Below, one piece after another: positions 19,476-34,286 of a stretch of DNA of 64,000 nt. The stretch covers positions 620,001 to 684,000 of the forward strand of contig JAHRBC010000008.1 in NCBI GenBank assembly GCA_022702545.1, in the 5' to 3' direction. This stretch comes from Phycomyces nitens (taxonomy: Eukaryota > Mucoromycota > Mucoromycetes > Mucorales > Phycomycetaceae). The translations under genes and the position numbers were made by a program. The number at the start of each line of letters is the position of its first letter. Position 1 is the first letter of the stretch. The notes under the pieces are model-generated. The model ran no database searches. It was not told the origin of the DNA and worked only from the letters and a program-made list of their open reading frames with translations.

Positions 19476-22400
19476 TTGCTCGTTGGCTTTTATTAAATAC
19501 CAACTTTTTTTTTGTTGGATGTACTGGCAATGGTTTTAGTAATACTTATATTTCTCTTTATAAAAAGAGAAACGTGCATGCATACTGCCTGCATAATCAT
19601 TGTTAACCAAGCCAAGAATTTGTAATTCAATATAGGAAACCAGCAGAGCAGCACGTTTATGGTATATGTATAGTATTTAAATAAGCTTCGATCAATAGGC
19701 ATTATCAAACAAACCTGGCTTTCTATTATTATGAAATAATAAAACTCTACATGTTTTTTTATAAAGGATACCATATGCGTTGAAGGAGCATTTTTCTAAA
19801 AAAATTCTTTGAAGGGAAAATTCTCTATAGTAAAACCAAGCGTACTGTTGGGTAATTGTAGATGTACCTCTGTGATGTCATTTAAGAAGGTACAAGAGAT
19901 GCACCTATTAAAAGTATGTATTACCTAAACCCCCGTTACATGTATTGGCTATTTTATACAAGGCTTTTTGCGAGACGTTTGGATTATAAACACGGCTGTG
20001 CCATAGAGTTTGTATACAAATTAGAAGCAAAACATTGTCTATTCTTTATAATAAATATAAATATTTTAGTAAAAAAAAATAAGTTTGTCCAAGGGGGGAA
20101 TCAAGACATATAGCCTAATGCTCTGTATTTCTCAAAACTGAAATCATACTTTGGGTCTCTTGCACTTGAGAGTCTAATTTTCTTTTTCTAATGGGTGCAT
20201 AAGATTTATACCGTATTGGTCCTATTTTAAGCATACCCCTTTGACGATAGCTTTAGAGAGTAGATGTATGATGGGCATCTTTCAAAACACTGGTAATATT
20301 GGTGTATAAATCAAAAAAAGTTAATTGGTTCTCGTACGCTACCTAATGAGGCTCTGATCACTTTTAAGCAAACCTGCAACATATTTTAGCTTTAGGAATT
20401 CACACAATCCTTAAAACCAACGTTATGATAAACTCGCCTAAACCACCTTGAGCCATTATGAATTACTGGCGTTTATTGCTATGGTTTGGAATTCTAAAGA
20501 GCCATTTGAGAAAGAGAATCAATCTTGTCTCATTAGTCAATCCATGGCTACTTATCATCTGTATAACAATGTACTCATTATTCATAAAGAAATGAAAATT
20601 CAGGACAAGAATGCTTGTTCACCCTTGCATACCCTCAAGTGTTACTGTACAGTATTTAAAGTATAATAATATGTAATTGACACCATAAATAACAAAAAAA
20701 AAGTTTTGTTCACACCCCTTAAATATAGTCATAATCAGCAAATAACAGAAATAGAATTCCTATCCCCAACATTTCACCAGAGAAAAGACCTTTAGAATTG
20801 TCTCGATTATTAAAAAAAAAATACAAAAAATTCTGCTGATAAGTTCAATTAAGAGCCTAAACTGTTTGCACCTAAAGACACCACAATTGTGAATATCGAA
20901 AACATTTGTTGGGTAAAACTTGTTGGAGCCAAACTGAGGTGTGTTGCTGTCTTGTTTGATATACTCTAACATCCTACAAGTATGCTTCCAAGGAGTATAT
21001 ACGGATCAAGTAAAACCTCCAAGAGACATTGGGAGGTTGATGTCTGAAATACTCCCATTCTACTTTATCAAGATTAAAAAAAAATGCACATCTGCAACTA
21101 ACTAGATAAATATTATCATCTTGGCTGCCTCTTTTCAGAGCTATAGGTAAACCGAGATAGTGCCTTTATTTAAAGATATATCTGACTATGGTCCATCATG
21201 CCATATATTCTAAATGACAAAATCATAAGCTAAATGCCTGTAAGCAACACTCTGAGCCTTTACGAACCAATTCCTAGTCATTATAAAGATGACCAGCTGT
21301 TTCAAGAAAAAGCCATATCTCAGAATTTGGCATTAGGGCAAAGATTCAAGCCAAGTCTTTGACTAGGTGCTTTATAACAAAATAGATTGTGGCATAACCA
21401 ATTTTTTTTAAAAAAAAGTATTCAAACAACCATTACTGTTTTGCCCATTTGTACTCTTCAAAATACAAGCAGTAAGCCGATATACTAGATACAATAGAAA
21501 AGTAATGTCTAGTATTTGACTATATCAAAGCTAGAATTCACAACTTGGATTATATTGTGCTCATAGGTTCAAGACAATCTGTTATGTCTTCTGAGCATTT
21601 ACTGTGGTATCTAGCTACTCTATACCGGTAACAAAACCTTGCAGACATTGATGGGATTTTGGAAACCAAAAAGTATTTATTCGAGCTCTTGTAGATCGTT
21701 TTATCTAATTGATCGTAGCTGCTGCGCTTTTTGTTTTCTTACACTGCAATGTACCATTTGTTGCAATTGTGTCTTTATCTCATAACACCCTGGGATGCTT
21801 ATATGAACCAAGGTATTATCATACAAACCTTTATACACATAAAGTTCATCATGCTTAGAACCGTCACCAGATTCCGGATGCATTTAGTTTCATAATCTCC
21901 TGTGCATTTTGGCTCCAAGAGAGGCTCCTTGTACCTCTCATATATTTGTATATATATTAATAATGATATTGTATTCAATTAATAAAAATAAAAAACATGA
22001 TATTCCTGCACAAAAAGTCATATTTGGCTGGTCCATGTTGCCTTTTACCAAGCCATCTTCTTTGGTTTTTTTTTTCAACTTTACAAGACCATAATACAAC
22101 TATATTAATGACCATAGTTACATATTTAATTCTCAAGAGGCTTATATTATTCATAGGGTCTATTAATGAGATGAGTAGCCTTTTGTAAATCTCGATTGGT
22201 ACTTTTTGTGGTCCAAAAGCCAAGAATACCTTGGAATCTACATTAATCTCTACAATGATTTATGATACAGTTATGACCCGCAAAACAAGGCTTTTAATAT
22301 ATGTCTCGTAAATACCTGGCTAGTCGACATTGCTTTAGACTTGACGATACAAGTAAAGGCTGAATTTGATAATTGAATATCATGATTATAATCATCTACT

Positions 22401-22499
22401 TGATTTGGCTGGATTTAGACATGAAATATTCACAAAATAAACCGGCCAATACATTTAAAAAAAATACGAATTTTTTCCTCATCCTCTTTCACTAATCAA
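19476..22499. other. Three-kilobase gene-poor region
   Basis: No coding frame has family features or codon structure I would trust. AT-rich throughout. A T8A8 tract lies at 21402-21417. It may hold the P450 promoter at its left end. Confidence 0.5.
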
Positions 22500-22500
22500 C

Positions 22501-22725
22501 TACAACATAGAAGACGAAGTCCCATCAGAACACACACGCGATTTCTTTGACGTGGACGAATAATATAAATACGGTGGAATAATTTATATGCACAAAGCCG
22601 GCTTTGGTGCTGAAGAGATTGCAAAAACTGTCAAGATGGAGGTCTCTACTGTGGAAAGAATCATCAAGAGAATGGACGAGACTGGATCTTATTTACCTTT
22701 GAAGGGTACCGAAAAGAACAAATAA
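22501..22725 (+). pseudogene. Transposase-type helix-turn-helix remnant
   Basis: In one frame, NYNIEDEVPSEHTRDFFDVD is followed by a stop (22561-22563). The frame then continues with YMHKAGFGAEEIAKTVKMEV, STVERIIKRM and a DETGSY tail, to TAA at 22723-22725. The second part (ATG 22588, 45 residues) looks like the N-terminal HTH of Tc1/IS630-type transposases or HTH_psq/Homeodomain-like DNA-binding modules. No catalytic DDE part follows. It may be a decayed transposon or a tiny HTH gene. Confidence 0.45.
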
Positions 22726-23189
22726 ACCCACCGAGCTTCCTAAAGATGTGCCTTTTATGTAAAATATATGTATATATATATATATCTTTACAATACACTT
22801 GTTTCCAAACCTGTGCTTGTAAATGATTTACACATTATTTATTAAATCGTCATATTGTATCATATCTTCTTAATAATATTCAAGAACAATCCAGTACTAA
22901 TGGCTATCATTCTTGCAAGTTGGCTTAACCTTTATCCACTGTCTAGAGTAGTGCAAGATTAGTTGATATTATGGTCTTTGAAAAGCCACGCCTGTTTTCC
23001 TTTGTAAGCTGACCACATTGCACAATATATTACCATATTCCAAGTATACTTGGGCACCAAGCCTAAACCAAAAGGGTGAGTAAATCCAAAGACCACCCAT
23101 ATCCATGTAAACCTGTCACGCACGGATTATGACTGTCTTGACCATAAACTAGATTCTCACTAGCCTTTGTTCGCTATTCATTCCTCATC
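22726..23189. other. Upstream region of SelO gene
   Basis: AT-rich; a short TA microsatellite lies near 22770-22782. No gene was seen. Confidence 0.5.
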
Positions 23190-25387
23190 ATGTACTTGCG
23201 ATCATTTACAGCTCGTTCTCTTGAATCGCTACCCATACGACCTAGTGTATTGACTCGGTCATTACCAGCCGATTCTCATACAGCCTCTACAGCCGATGGA
23301 TCACCTTCTGAAAGTCTTTTAAGAGTGTCTCGTCCAGTGCACAATGCTGTGTTTGCGTATGTTCCTCCAGAGACTTGCCCTAACCCCAAAGTATTAGCCG
23401 TATCCTCTTATGCGGTACAGGATATTGAGCTTGACCCTGAAGAAGCCAAGACAGAAACCTTTGCTCGTGTGTTTTCAGGAAACAAGCTTCTAGAAGGCAC
23501 TCGTCCCTGGGCTCTTTGCTATGCTGGTCACCAGTTTGGGTAACATCTTATTCTTTTTTTTAAAAATAAAAAAGAGAGTCTTGGTTGGGATCTAACCATA
23601 GCACAGGCATTTTGCAGGTCAATTGGGTGATGGACGTGCGATATCTTTATTCGAAACAGTATCGACCAACGGTGATAAGTTTGAGGTCCAGCTAAAGGGA
23701 GCAGGACGGACCCCTTTCTCTCGGTTTGGCGATGGTCTTGCAGTCTTGCGCTCTAGTATCCGTGAATTCCTTGTATCGGAACATATGCACGCATTGGGTG
23801 TACCTACCACACGTTCACTTGCATTGACCGCAACTGGAAAGAGAGTCTATCGACAGGATGCTCCTCCAGGTACAATAATCCCAAGACATCAAGGAAACCA
23901 ATTTAGTAACAAGCAAGAAATATTATAGAGGCAAAGCAGCCTGAACGAGGAGCCACTGTTGCTCGTATGGCTCCCTCTTGGCTTCGTTTTGGTAATTTTG
24001 AAATGTTTTTCTCTCGTGGCGACATGGAGAACGTCAGGAAACTGGCCGACTATGCCATTGAAAATGTCCTCCCGGAAGAAAAAGAAACAGACCAGGGAAA
24101 TAAATATGAACGCTTCTTTACACGCGTAACAAAAAGAACGGCCAAGATGGTTGCAGAATGGCAATCTATTGGTATGTTTTTTCTTTGTCGAGCCGGTTTA
24201 TAAAGGTGGTTAATAAGCGATTTTTTTATGTAATGTGGTAGGGTTCTGCCATGGAGTTATGAATACGGGTATGTATGTAAGGGTAGAAATATGTATATTG
24301 TGATACTCACCAAATTTCAACCAGACAACATGTCTATCCTAGGTACGCTTATCATTATATAGATTAAACCCAACCCTCATATATCTGGTCTCCACTAGGT
24401 CTCACACTAGACTATGGACCATTTCAAATCCTTGATTTCTATGACCCTGAGAATATCTGTAACCATTCTGACCATTCAGGAAGTAGGTTTCTTATGGCTC
24501 CTCAAAAAAAATTGTACTAATCCTTTCATGGTTTTCTAGTGTATGCCTTTAAAAGACAACCCACTGTATGTGTATTGAACCTCTTTAAGCTCTCGATCCC
24601 TTTGTTTGAACTGATCGGTGCAGGCGATGCCGCAGACAGCATCGTGTACCCGATCAAGGGCCAAGACGATTTGCAAGTGACCAGCAAAGAAACTCTAGAT
24701 GCCTATCGGGAGGCTGGTCGAGAAAAGGTCACTGATATACTTACCAACAAGTTCTCGGACTGGTTTATGGCAGATCTTACTGCCAAGATGAGATCCAAAC
24801 TTGGATTGACAGGCTCTAGTGAAACTGACATGGACGATATCGTTATTCCCCTCTTGGACTGGCTGACAGAGTATGCAGTAGACTATCACCGCTTTTTTAG
24901 ATCCCTGGCCGACTATCCCATCACAGAGAATGGTGAGGACAAGGATACCGAAAAGGCCTTGAGTACCTTGTCAATCATGACCCAAGACCCGCGTGTGGTT
25001 GAAGACAGCAAGGCTCAATTAAAGACCTGGCTGTCGATCTACCGTCACAGACTCTTGGAAGAGGGCCCTGAGAAATACAAGGACAGAAAAGAGAGAATGA
25101 ACCGTGTGAACCCACGGTTTGTTTTGCGCAACTGGATTGCTCAGGATGTAGTGAATGCCTTTGAAGATCTTTCAGAAGAAGAAGCAAGCTCTGTGTTGAG
25201 TTCCTGTTTAAAGGCGTGTGTGGATCCCTTTGAGGATGAATATGAAGACGAGCGTATTGAAAAATGGGTTACCAGTACCGTTCCAGAGGTAATCTAAACA
25301 TCTTGTCTAGGCCTTAATAACCCTTTTTGTCTGTCTGTCTATCTATTATAGTGGGGTGTGGATCTCAAGTGTTCATGTAGCTCATGA
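23190..25387 (+). CDS. SelO-type protein adenylyltransferase (AMPylase), mitochondrial
   Basis: Exons 23190-23539, 23607-23869, 23929-24171, 24242-24268, 24325-24342, 24399-24482, 24540-25288 and 25352-25387 give 589 residues. SelO is a pseudokinase-fold enzyme that transfers AMP from ATP to protein hydroxyls in mitochondria and supports redox homeostasis. Visible family motifs: [57 protein letters not shown] (the Asp-Asn catalytic/metal pair) and NHSDHSGMYAFKRQP. The C-terminus is KCSCSS, the Cys version of the vertebrate CSUSS selenocysteine tail. The N-terminus ([17 protein letters not shown]) is basic and Ser/Arg-rich, as in mitochondrial presequences. Exons 4 and 5 are only 27 and 18 nt and encode the active-site motif. 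Confidence 0.93.
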
Positions 25388-25447
25388 GAATCAAAGAGTG
25401 TATATTAAATAAATAAATAAATAGAAAGTGATTGAATATGCTAAAGA

Positions 25448-26985
25448 CTATATAAACGATTCGTTTTCAAGCATCCATGCGTTGTGGTCTTCTTGGGAAT
25501 CTGAATGCTGTTCTGGATGCTTTATACGATTAGTTACATCATTTATGATACGCATCCCACTGTCTACAACATCATCTGTGAATGTACGGACGTTTTTGCC
25601 TATTTCAATAACCTTGCTAAAATCAAAAAGATCTTCAAAATCATCTTCTGCTCCACTCTCCTCTTCCAATGCTGGGTAGTGGGCAGCCAGATCTGAAGGC
25701 TTTGATTTCATGTGTGGCCGGGTGGCAGGCTGTTTGGATTCATCTGTTTCCTTGTCGGTGTCCTCTGAGGGCGATGGGCCAGCCAGCGCGGCAAAGAAGG
25801 ATGATGGAGAGAATGAATGTCCTTCTTCACCTATTTGGTGCATAAAACGTGCAATTGTGGGACCAACCTCATCGAGAAGCGAGCTCGATCGACGATGGAG
25901 ACGAGGGCGTGTTACAGATGGCTCGGGTATTGATTCAGACTTGTCGGGTGATTTGCTAAAGAAAGACGTGAGGGGATCGTATGAAGGCCTAGGAACACAT
26001 CAATAAACATTGCCAAGACCTTCTTCTTTTTTATTTGATTTTTGGACTGTACCTTTTTGTCTGGGTATTATTATTACTATTGTTACTATTCTGTAGGCTC
26101 ATACTCGGTGTGACAGGATAGCCCAATGGAGACGAATGAGAAAGCACTGGGCTATCCTGAGGTTCATCCCAGTCTTCATCGTCCTCTACCTTCATTATGA
26201 TGTTCTTTCGGATATAGGCCAGCTTCTCTGTAAAGTCTTCTAGTTTGTCTCCCAGAATCGAATGGGCTACAGAAGACACAGTTGACCGGTGTTCAGCCTC
26301 TTCTGCCTTCAAGGGCACTTTGATTGGAAGAGGTGCTTCACTCTGAATCGGTTCCTCAACAAGTGCCTCGATCTGGGCTGGTGGCATGGCCGTGCTTAGA
26401 TCGACCTGTTCAAATGTCACGCCAGTCAAGGAGACAGCTGATAATTCTCTTGCCGAAGCCTTGTCGAATTCCATTGGAGCGTTTGTGGTCAATGGTGACG
26501 ATGGTTCGCTGTTAAAGAGGTCCTGGTCCATCTCTGTCCAGTCTGGTTCATTGTCATAAATATGACGGTTGGAAACAGGGACATCTACAAGTTCCTGCTC
26601 TCCAAAAACCTCTTCGGCCTAATCAGACAGTTGGTTAATAAATAGCACGTTGGTGTTGGATGATCTTTCTGACCTCGACAACACTTTGCGAATCTTGCAA
26701 AGGCTTTGGAGGGTTTTCTTGTTCCAGAGTCCCAAAGGGATTGCGAGATAGGTAACGGTTTGGCTCGGCAGATAGGCGATGAAATGCAAGGTCAGGTTGA
26801 TCCTGCTGGGGTGGGATTATAGGAGAGTAATTGTCAATGTGAGTGGGTTTTGGATCGTCATCAGGTAAACGGATGGCAGAGTTGAAGGATGGGAAACAAG
26901 GGAAGCAAGCCGATAGACCGAGATGACTACGGGGAGGTTCGTTATTGTCATCATCTGGTAGACGGATAGCTGATGGCAGAGACAT
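25448..26985 (-). CDS. Uncharacterised disordered protein, 472 aa
   Basis: Exons 26985-26674, 26618-26053 and 25988-25448 (introns 55 and 64 nt; the first uses GAG|GTCAGA). No family recognised. The motif SAIRLPDDD occurs twice in the first 50 residues. The middle is acidic and Ser/Pro-rich (MKVEDDEDWDEP, an Asn run). The C-terminal quarter contains an amphipathic helix-rich segment (FDFSKVIEIGKNVRTFTDD followed by VVDSGMRIINDVTNRI). There are no membrane segments or Cys pairs. It is divergent from the eL42 gene with about 400 bp between starts, so they may share a promoter. It is convergent with SelO, 61 bp apart. An adaptor or scaffold role is possible but only inferred. Confidence 0.75.
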
Positions 26986-27392
26986 GATGTCAACAAGCAA
27001 CACTGCGGGGACAACTAGACAAACGAGTGCATTGATGACTTGTGCTACTTTCTACAGTTCATTTGTTTTCAACACCGCCCAGTGCAACTTTGCTATTTTG
27101 GCACTAGTCATTCAGCCCTTTGTTTTCCCTTGTAAGCTGTGCCAAGATCATCCCATAATTATGGCTCGTTTAGGCCATTTGGGCTCAATATAGTCAAAGG
27201 GCTTCAATGTCCAAACCATAGCAAGAACCCTTGATGCTGAACTGGATGTGTTTTATGTCTTTCATGTCCGGGCTAATATCTACCGGACAGTCACCGTGTA
27301 TGGATCGGCCCATCAATGCAGCCTTCGGGGGTAAAATGGTCCTGGCCAACCGATGCTGGACTCCCTCTCTTTTGGCATACTGTTGAATTACC
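26986..27392. promoter_or_regulatory. Shared divergent promoter region (disordered protein / eL42)
   Basis: A 407-bp gap between two divergent starts. It ends in a pyrimidine tract (CTCCCTCTCTTTT at about 27361-27373) just before the eL42 ATG, typical of ribosomal protein gene leaders. Confidence 0.45.
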
Positions 27393-27921
27393 ATGGTGAG
27401 TATAATAGAGATCCATGGATGAATCAGCAACATACACACACACACACACATCATATATCCATCCATCCAACCATCCAACCATCCAACCAACGACATCTGA
27501 CGACTCAATGGACGCTTTTTTATTTATTTATTCATTCGTCGATGATTAGGTCAACATTCCCAAGACCAGAAACACCTTCTGCAAGGGCGGCAAGTGCAAA
27601 AAGCACACACCCCACAAGGTGACCCAGTACAAGGCTGGTAAGGCCTCTCTCTTTGCCCAGGGTAAGAGACGTTACGACCGTAAGCAGTCTGGTTATGGTG
27701 GTCAGACCAAGCCCGTCTTCCACAAAAAGGTACGAATTAGAGATTGTCAAGGGATCTAGTACTGAGAATCATTGTCAATTTAGGCCAAGACTACCAAGAA
27801 GATTGTCCTCCGTCTCGAGTGCACTGCCTGCAAGTACAAGATGCAGTTGTCTATCAAGCGTTGCAAGCACTTTGAGTTGGGTGGTGATAAGAAGACCAAG
27901 GGCGCTGCTCTTGTCTTCTAA
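27393..27921 (+). CDS. RPL42: 60S ribosomal protein eL42 (L36a/L44)
   Basis: Exons 27393-27395, 27550-27729 and 27784-27921 give 106 residues, exactly the family length. eL42 is a zinc-ribbon protein at the E site of the large subunit. Motifs: [56 protein letters not shown] and CTACKYKMQ; the paired Cys groups bind zinc. Residue 56 is Pro, the form associated with cycloheximide sensitivity (P56Q gives resistance in several yeasts). The first exon is only the ATG, separated by a 154-nt intron that contains a CA repeat and CCAT repeats, a layout common in ribosomal protein genes. Confidence 0.97.
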
Positions 27922-28021
27922 AAAGGTCATTGTCACACTTGAAATCCATGGAAAATACTACACATCTCTCTCATGTGCATGTATATTGCCTTCAACGATT
28001 GTTTTGGTTAAATAAAGGACA

Positions 28022-28567
28022 AAGTGAACATTTCTGGAATAAAAAATAAACTAAAATCAGCCTTTAATATTCGGACGCTTTAATGGGATCGTAGAATGCA
28101 AAACCAATTGTCCTTGAGAAAGAGTGTTACCAGCAGCACAGACCACACACACATATATATATATACAAAATGCATAAAGTATCTGCAACACAATCAACGA
28201 TCTGATTATTGCATGTACTAATTTGAATTATAAAAGCCAAAATACATGTATATATTTTATCTTTTGGATATTCAAAAACATGGACAATTTCTGCCCTGAA
28301 TTTTAGATATTCATTTTCAAATCCAATAAAAAATAAATGTTTTCTTTTGAACTTCTTTATATTTCAAATAAACAAATTATTATATACTAATTTATCTTCT
28401 AAGTACCTTTTTTTTGATCCGTATCAATCGTGACTTGCCATGTCCATAAATCTGTCATGGCAGTCTCACTCTTGTCATTCTCCCCCCCTCCCCCCCTTGT
28501 CTCTTTTTTTTTTATCTTTAAACTTTTTGTCTTTACATAATATATAGTTTATATTATTGCTTAGCCA
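28022..28567. other. Intergenic upstream of LeuRS
   Basis: AT-rich; a C/T-only stretch (C runs then T run) at about 28481-28512 near the LeuRS start is probably a core-promoter pyrimidine tract. No gene was seen. Confidence 0.5.
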
Positions 28568-32100
<3,533 letters not shown>

Positions 32101-32258
32101 AATAAAAGGAACGCTGGTCGTTTTTGGTTCCCATTGCCATTTTTGGAAATTGAGAATTGACAGAAGAAGAAGAAGAAAAATATCTTGGCATTTTCTTTTC
32201 CTATTTATTACTATCCTTTACACATTTTATCCCTCTTGCTTTAAAATACTGAATAATA

Positions 32259-33656
32259 ATGCACACTCCCGATCGTAAACTCGGGCTTCTAGAGAAATAC
32301 CAAGTTTCAAAGCACCTTGTAAAATGCTATGGCAGTGTCAATATCACACTCGACCTCCATCATTCCCCTCGCCCTGCTAATGATAGCAGTACAAGACAAT
32401 TTTACACTGAAAAACTCTATCCTGTACTTGCTCAGCTTATTAAAGATCACCCACTTCTCTCGGTAGCAGTTAAAGACTCGGACAAGTCTTTTGCTCATTT
32501 CATTCGCCTAGAGTCTGTTAATCTCGAGAAATTGATTCTTTTTCAGCAAGTCAGATTCTGGGAAGAGCGAGATCAAATAATTGCCAAGGAATCTCGACAT
32601 GAATTCGACCTCGATGCAGAATTGCCTCTTTGGCATCTACTAGTCTGCACTCATCCCGACCGACTTGACCAATGTTCAATTACACTCACCTTGCAACATG
32701 TGATTTCCGATGGCGGCAGTCTGGTGATCTTCTCAAAGGCATTTCTGGGATACCTAAACGGCCCTGAGCTTAGTCCTTCTCCCACCACCACTATAACTGT
32801 CGATTCCTCAAAGCCTCTGCCTGTACCTATGAATGAACGCAGCCCACCTGTGCCTGGCTTTCTTGACATTTGCCAATTGGTATACGGAGAATCTATAAAG
32901 ATCCTGCCTACATCCTTGAGAAAATACCTGGACCCTTCTATGATGGTTTGGCGAGGTGACTATCCTGCTCCTCCGGATGTTGTGCATAATACAGTTGTGC
33001 GTACCATGGAGTGTGGTGGACCAGTGTGGGCTGCCATTGTCAAGAAATCAAAGGAGAATGGTGTCTCGGTGCATGCGATATTGTACGCAACGGCTGTGAT
33101 TGCCTGGTCTAAACTCTATCCAGCCTGTTCTCTTGAAACCTTTACGCCCACCAACTGTCGTTTGCTATGCAAGGATACTTCTCTAGATGAAATGGGAAAC
33201 TTTGTTGGTACTTTTGGAAACTTGTTGAGTGCCGAACAGATGGCTATGGACCCATGGACCTTGGCCAAATCCTATCATAAAAAACTTCAGGCCAACAAGA
33301 CCAATTCGGCCAAACAAGCGGCTCTACTCAAATATCTCGAGAAATTTCCGCAAGACTATTGTTTGTTTTGGCAAAAGAAGCGTGAGGCCAATGATATGGG
33401 CCGTGAAGGTGGATTTGAGCTATCTGATCTTGGTCGGGCTGTCCTGCCCTCTGGAAGTTGGACGGCTGAAAAGGTGTGGTTCTGCCAGAGTGCACAGACC
33501 TTCACTACTGGAATAGGACTCAATACAATCACTTTTGATGGAACTGTGCATGCTACGATTGGATGGCAGGCAGGGGCTTTGGATGAATCCAAGGCAGACA
33601 GACTTGGTCTAATGTGGTCAAGCGAGCTACAGAACTGCGCCTTTTTGATCGAATGA
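32259..33656 (+). CDS. Alcohol acetyltransferase / condensation-fold acyltransferase (AATase-like)
   Basis: A single-exon 465-residue protein. The HxxxDG catalytic motif is HVISDGGS (about residue 146), and the N-terminal lobe (MHTPDRKLGLLEKYQVSKHL) matches the BAHD/AATase fold (CoA-dependent O-acyltransferases). Family members acetylate fusel alcohols or related substrates using acetyl-CoA, often on lipid droplets or ER. The second conserved block near the C-terminus reads TTGIGLNTITFDGTVHATIG. There is no signal peptide. It follows LeuRS by 158 bp on the same strand but is functionally unrelated. The exact substrate cannot be predicted. Confidence 0.8.
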   Translation: MHTPDRKLGLLEKYQVSKHLVKCYGSVNITLDLHHSPRPANDSSTRQFYTEKLYPVLAQLIKDHPLLSVAVKDSDKSFAHFIRLESVNLEKLILFQQVRFWEERDQIIAKESRHEFDLDAELPLWHLLVCTHPDRLDQCSITLTLQHVISDGGSLVIFSKAFLGYLNGPELSPSPTTTITVDSSKPLPVPMNERSPPVPGFLDICQLVYGESIKILPTSLRKYLDPSMMVWRGDYPAPPDVVHNTVVRTMECGGPVWAAIVKKSKENGVSVHAILYATAVIAWSKLYPACSLETFTPTNCRLLCKDTSLDEMGNFVGTFGNLLSAEQMAMDPWTLAKSYHKKLQANKTNSAKQAALLKYLEKFPQDYCLFWQKKREANDMGREGGFELSDLGRAVLPSGSWTAEKVWFCQSAQTFTTGIGLNTITFDGTVHATIGWQAGALDESKADRLGLMWSSELQNCAFLIE

Positions 33657-33737
33657 GTGACGCAGTCTAATATTATGTAGACATATTTGTACACCTTTCT
33701 TTATAAAGACATTTTTGTCAAGTTTGATTGTCAAGAC

Positions 33738-34153
33738 ATGGCTTCATCATCTCGAGCAGAATTACCTATTGGATTCGCAGTTGAACCAATTTCAGACTGT
33801 GAACATATTCCAGAATCAATTACTTCAAGTGTGTCTAGTGAACCCTTGTGTGGGGAATGTGGAGATGGAAGGGAGAATTGGCAATGCTTGACTTGTGGAG
33901 CAATCCTGTGTTCTCGGTACATAAAGGGCCACATGAGTGAGCACTGCAAAGAGACTGGACATTCTGTTTGCCTGAGCTACAGTGATCTCTCGGTCTGGTG
34001 CAATCAATGCGAGAGCTATATCAAGAGCAAGGTAAGCCATCGACAGACTGAACCTAATCATTAAACCACATTCACCAGGCACTCCAAGACATTAAACGGC
34101 TGGCCTATCAAGCTAAATTTGGGCAAGTCTTGCCAAGTGGAGCCGACATATAA
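33738..34153 (+). CDS. Stand-alone zf-UBP (ubiquitin C-terminus-binding) protein, HDAC6-tail-like
   Basis: Exons 33738-34031 and 34079-34153 (47-nt intron) give 122 residues. Nearly the whole protein is a ubiquitin-protease-type zinc finger: CGECGDGRENWQCLTCG, CSRYIKGHMSEHC, GHSVCLSYSDLSVWCNQCES. A C-terminal helix (ALQDIKRLAYQAKFGQVLP) follows. In HDAC6 and USP5 such domains bind the free C-terminal Gly-Gly of ubiquitin; the closest visible similarity is to the HDAC6 finger, but there is no deacetylase domain. The Arg and Trp/Tyr positions that hold the ubiquitin tail appear kept (GRENW, SRY, WC). It could act as a free-ubiquitin sensor or aggregate-targeting adaptor; this is inference. Confidence 0.85.
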
Positions 34154-34215
34154 TTATATACTGGGTTTATCTTGTGTGTCGATATATTATTATTATTGGC
34201 CCTTGGTTGTATACC

Positions 34216-34250
34216 AGCAGCAGCAGCAGCAGCAGCAATAATAATAATAA
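34216..34250. repeat. (CAG)n-(AAT)n compound microsatellite
   Basis: Eight CAG-type units followed by AATAATAATAATAA, between the zf-UBP and F-box genes (convergent 3' ends). Confidence 0.95.
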
Positions 34251-34286
34251 AAGGATCTCTATGATATGATACTTTGGGGTTTATTT

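Noticed and set aside
20448..20666. A 72-residue frame in the gene desert
   Set aside because: No motif, poor codon context and no splice or promoter support.
23540..23617. SelO intron 1 ending at the TTTGCAG before GTCAATTGG
   Set aside because: That junction shifts the frame to a stop; using CACAG at 23606 restores the family motif [16 protein letters not shown].
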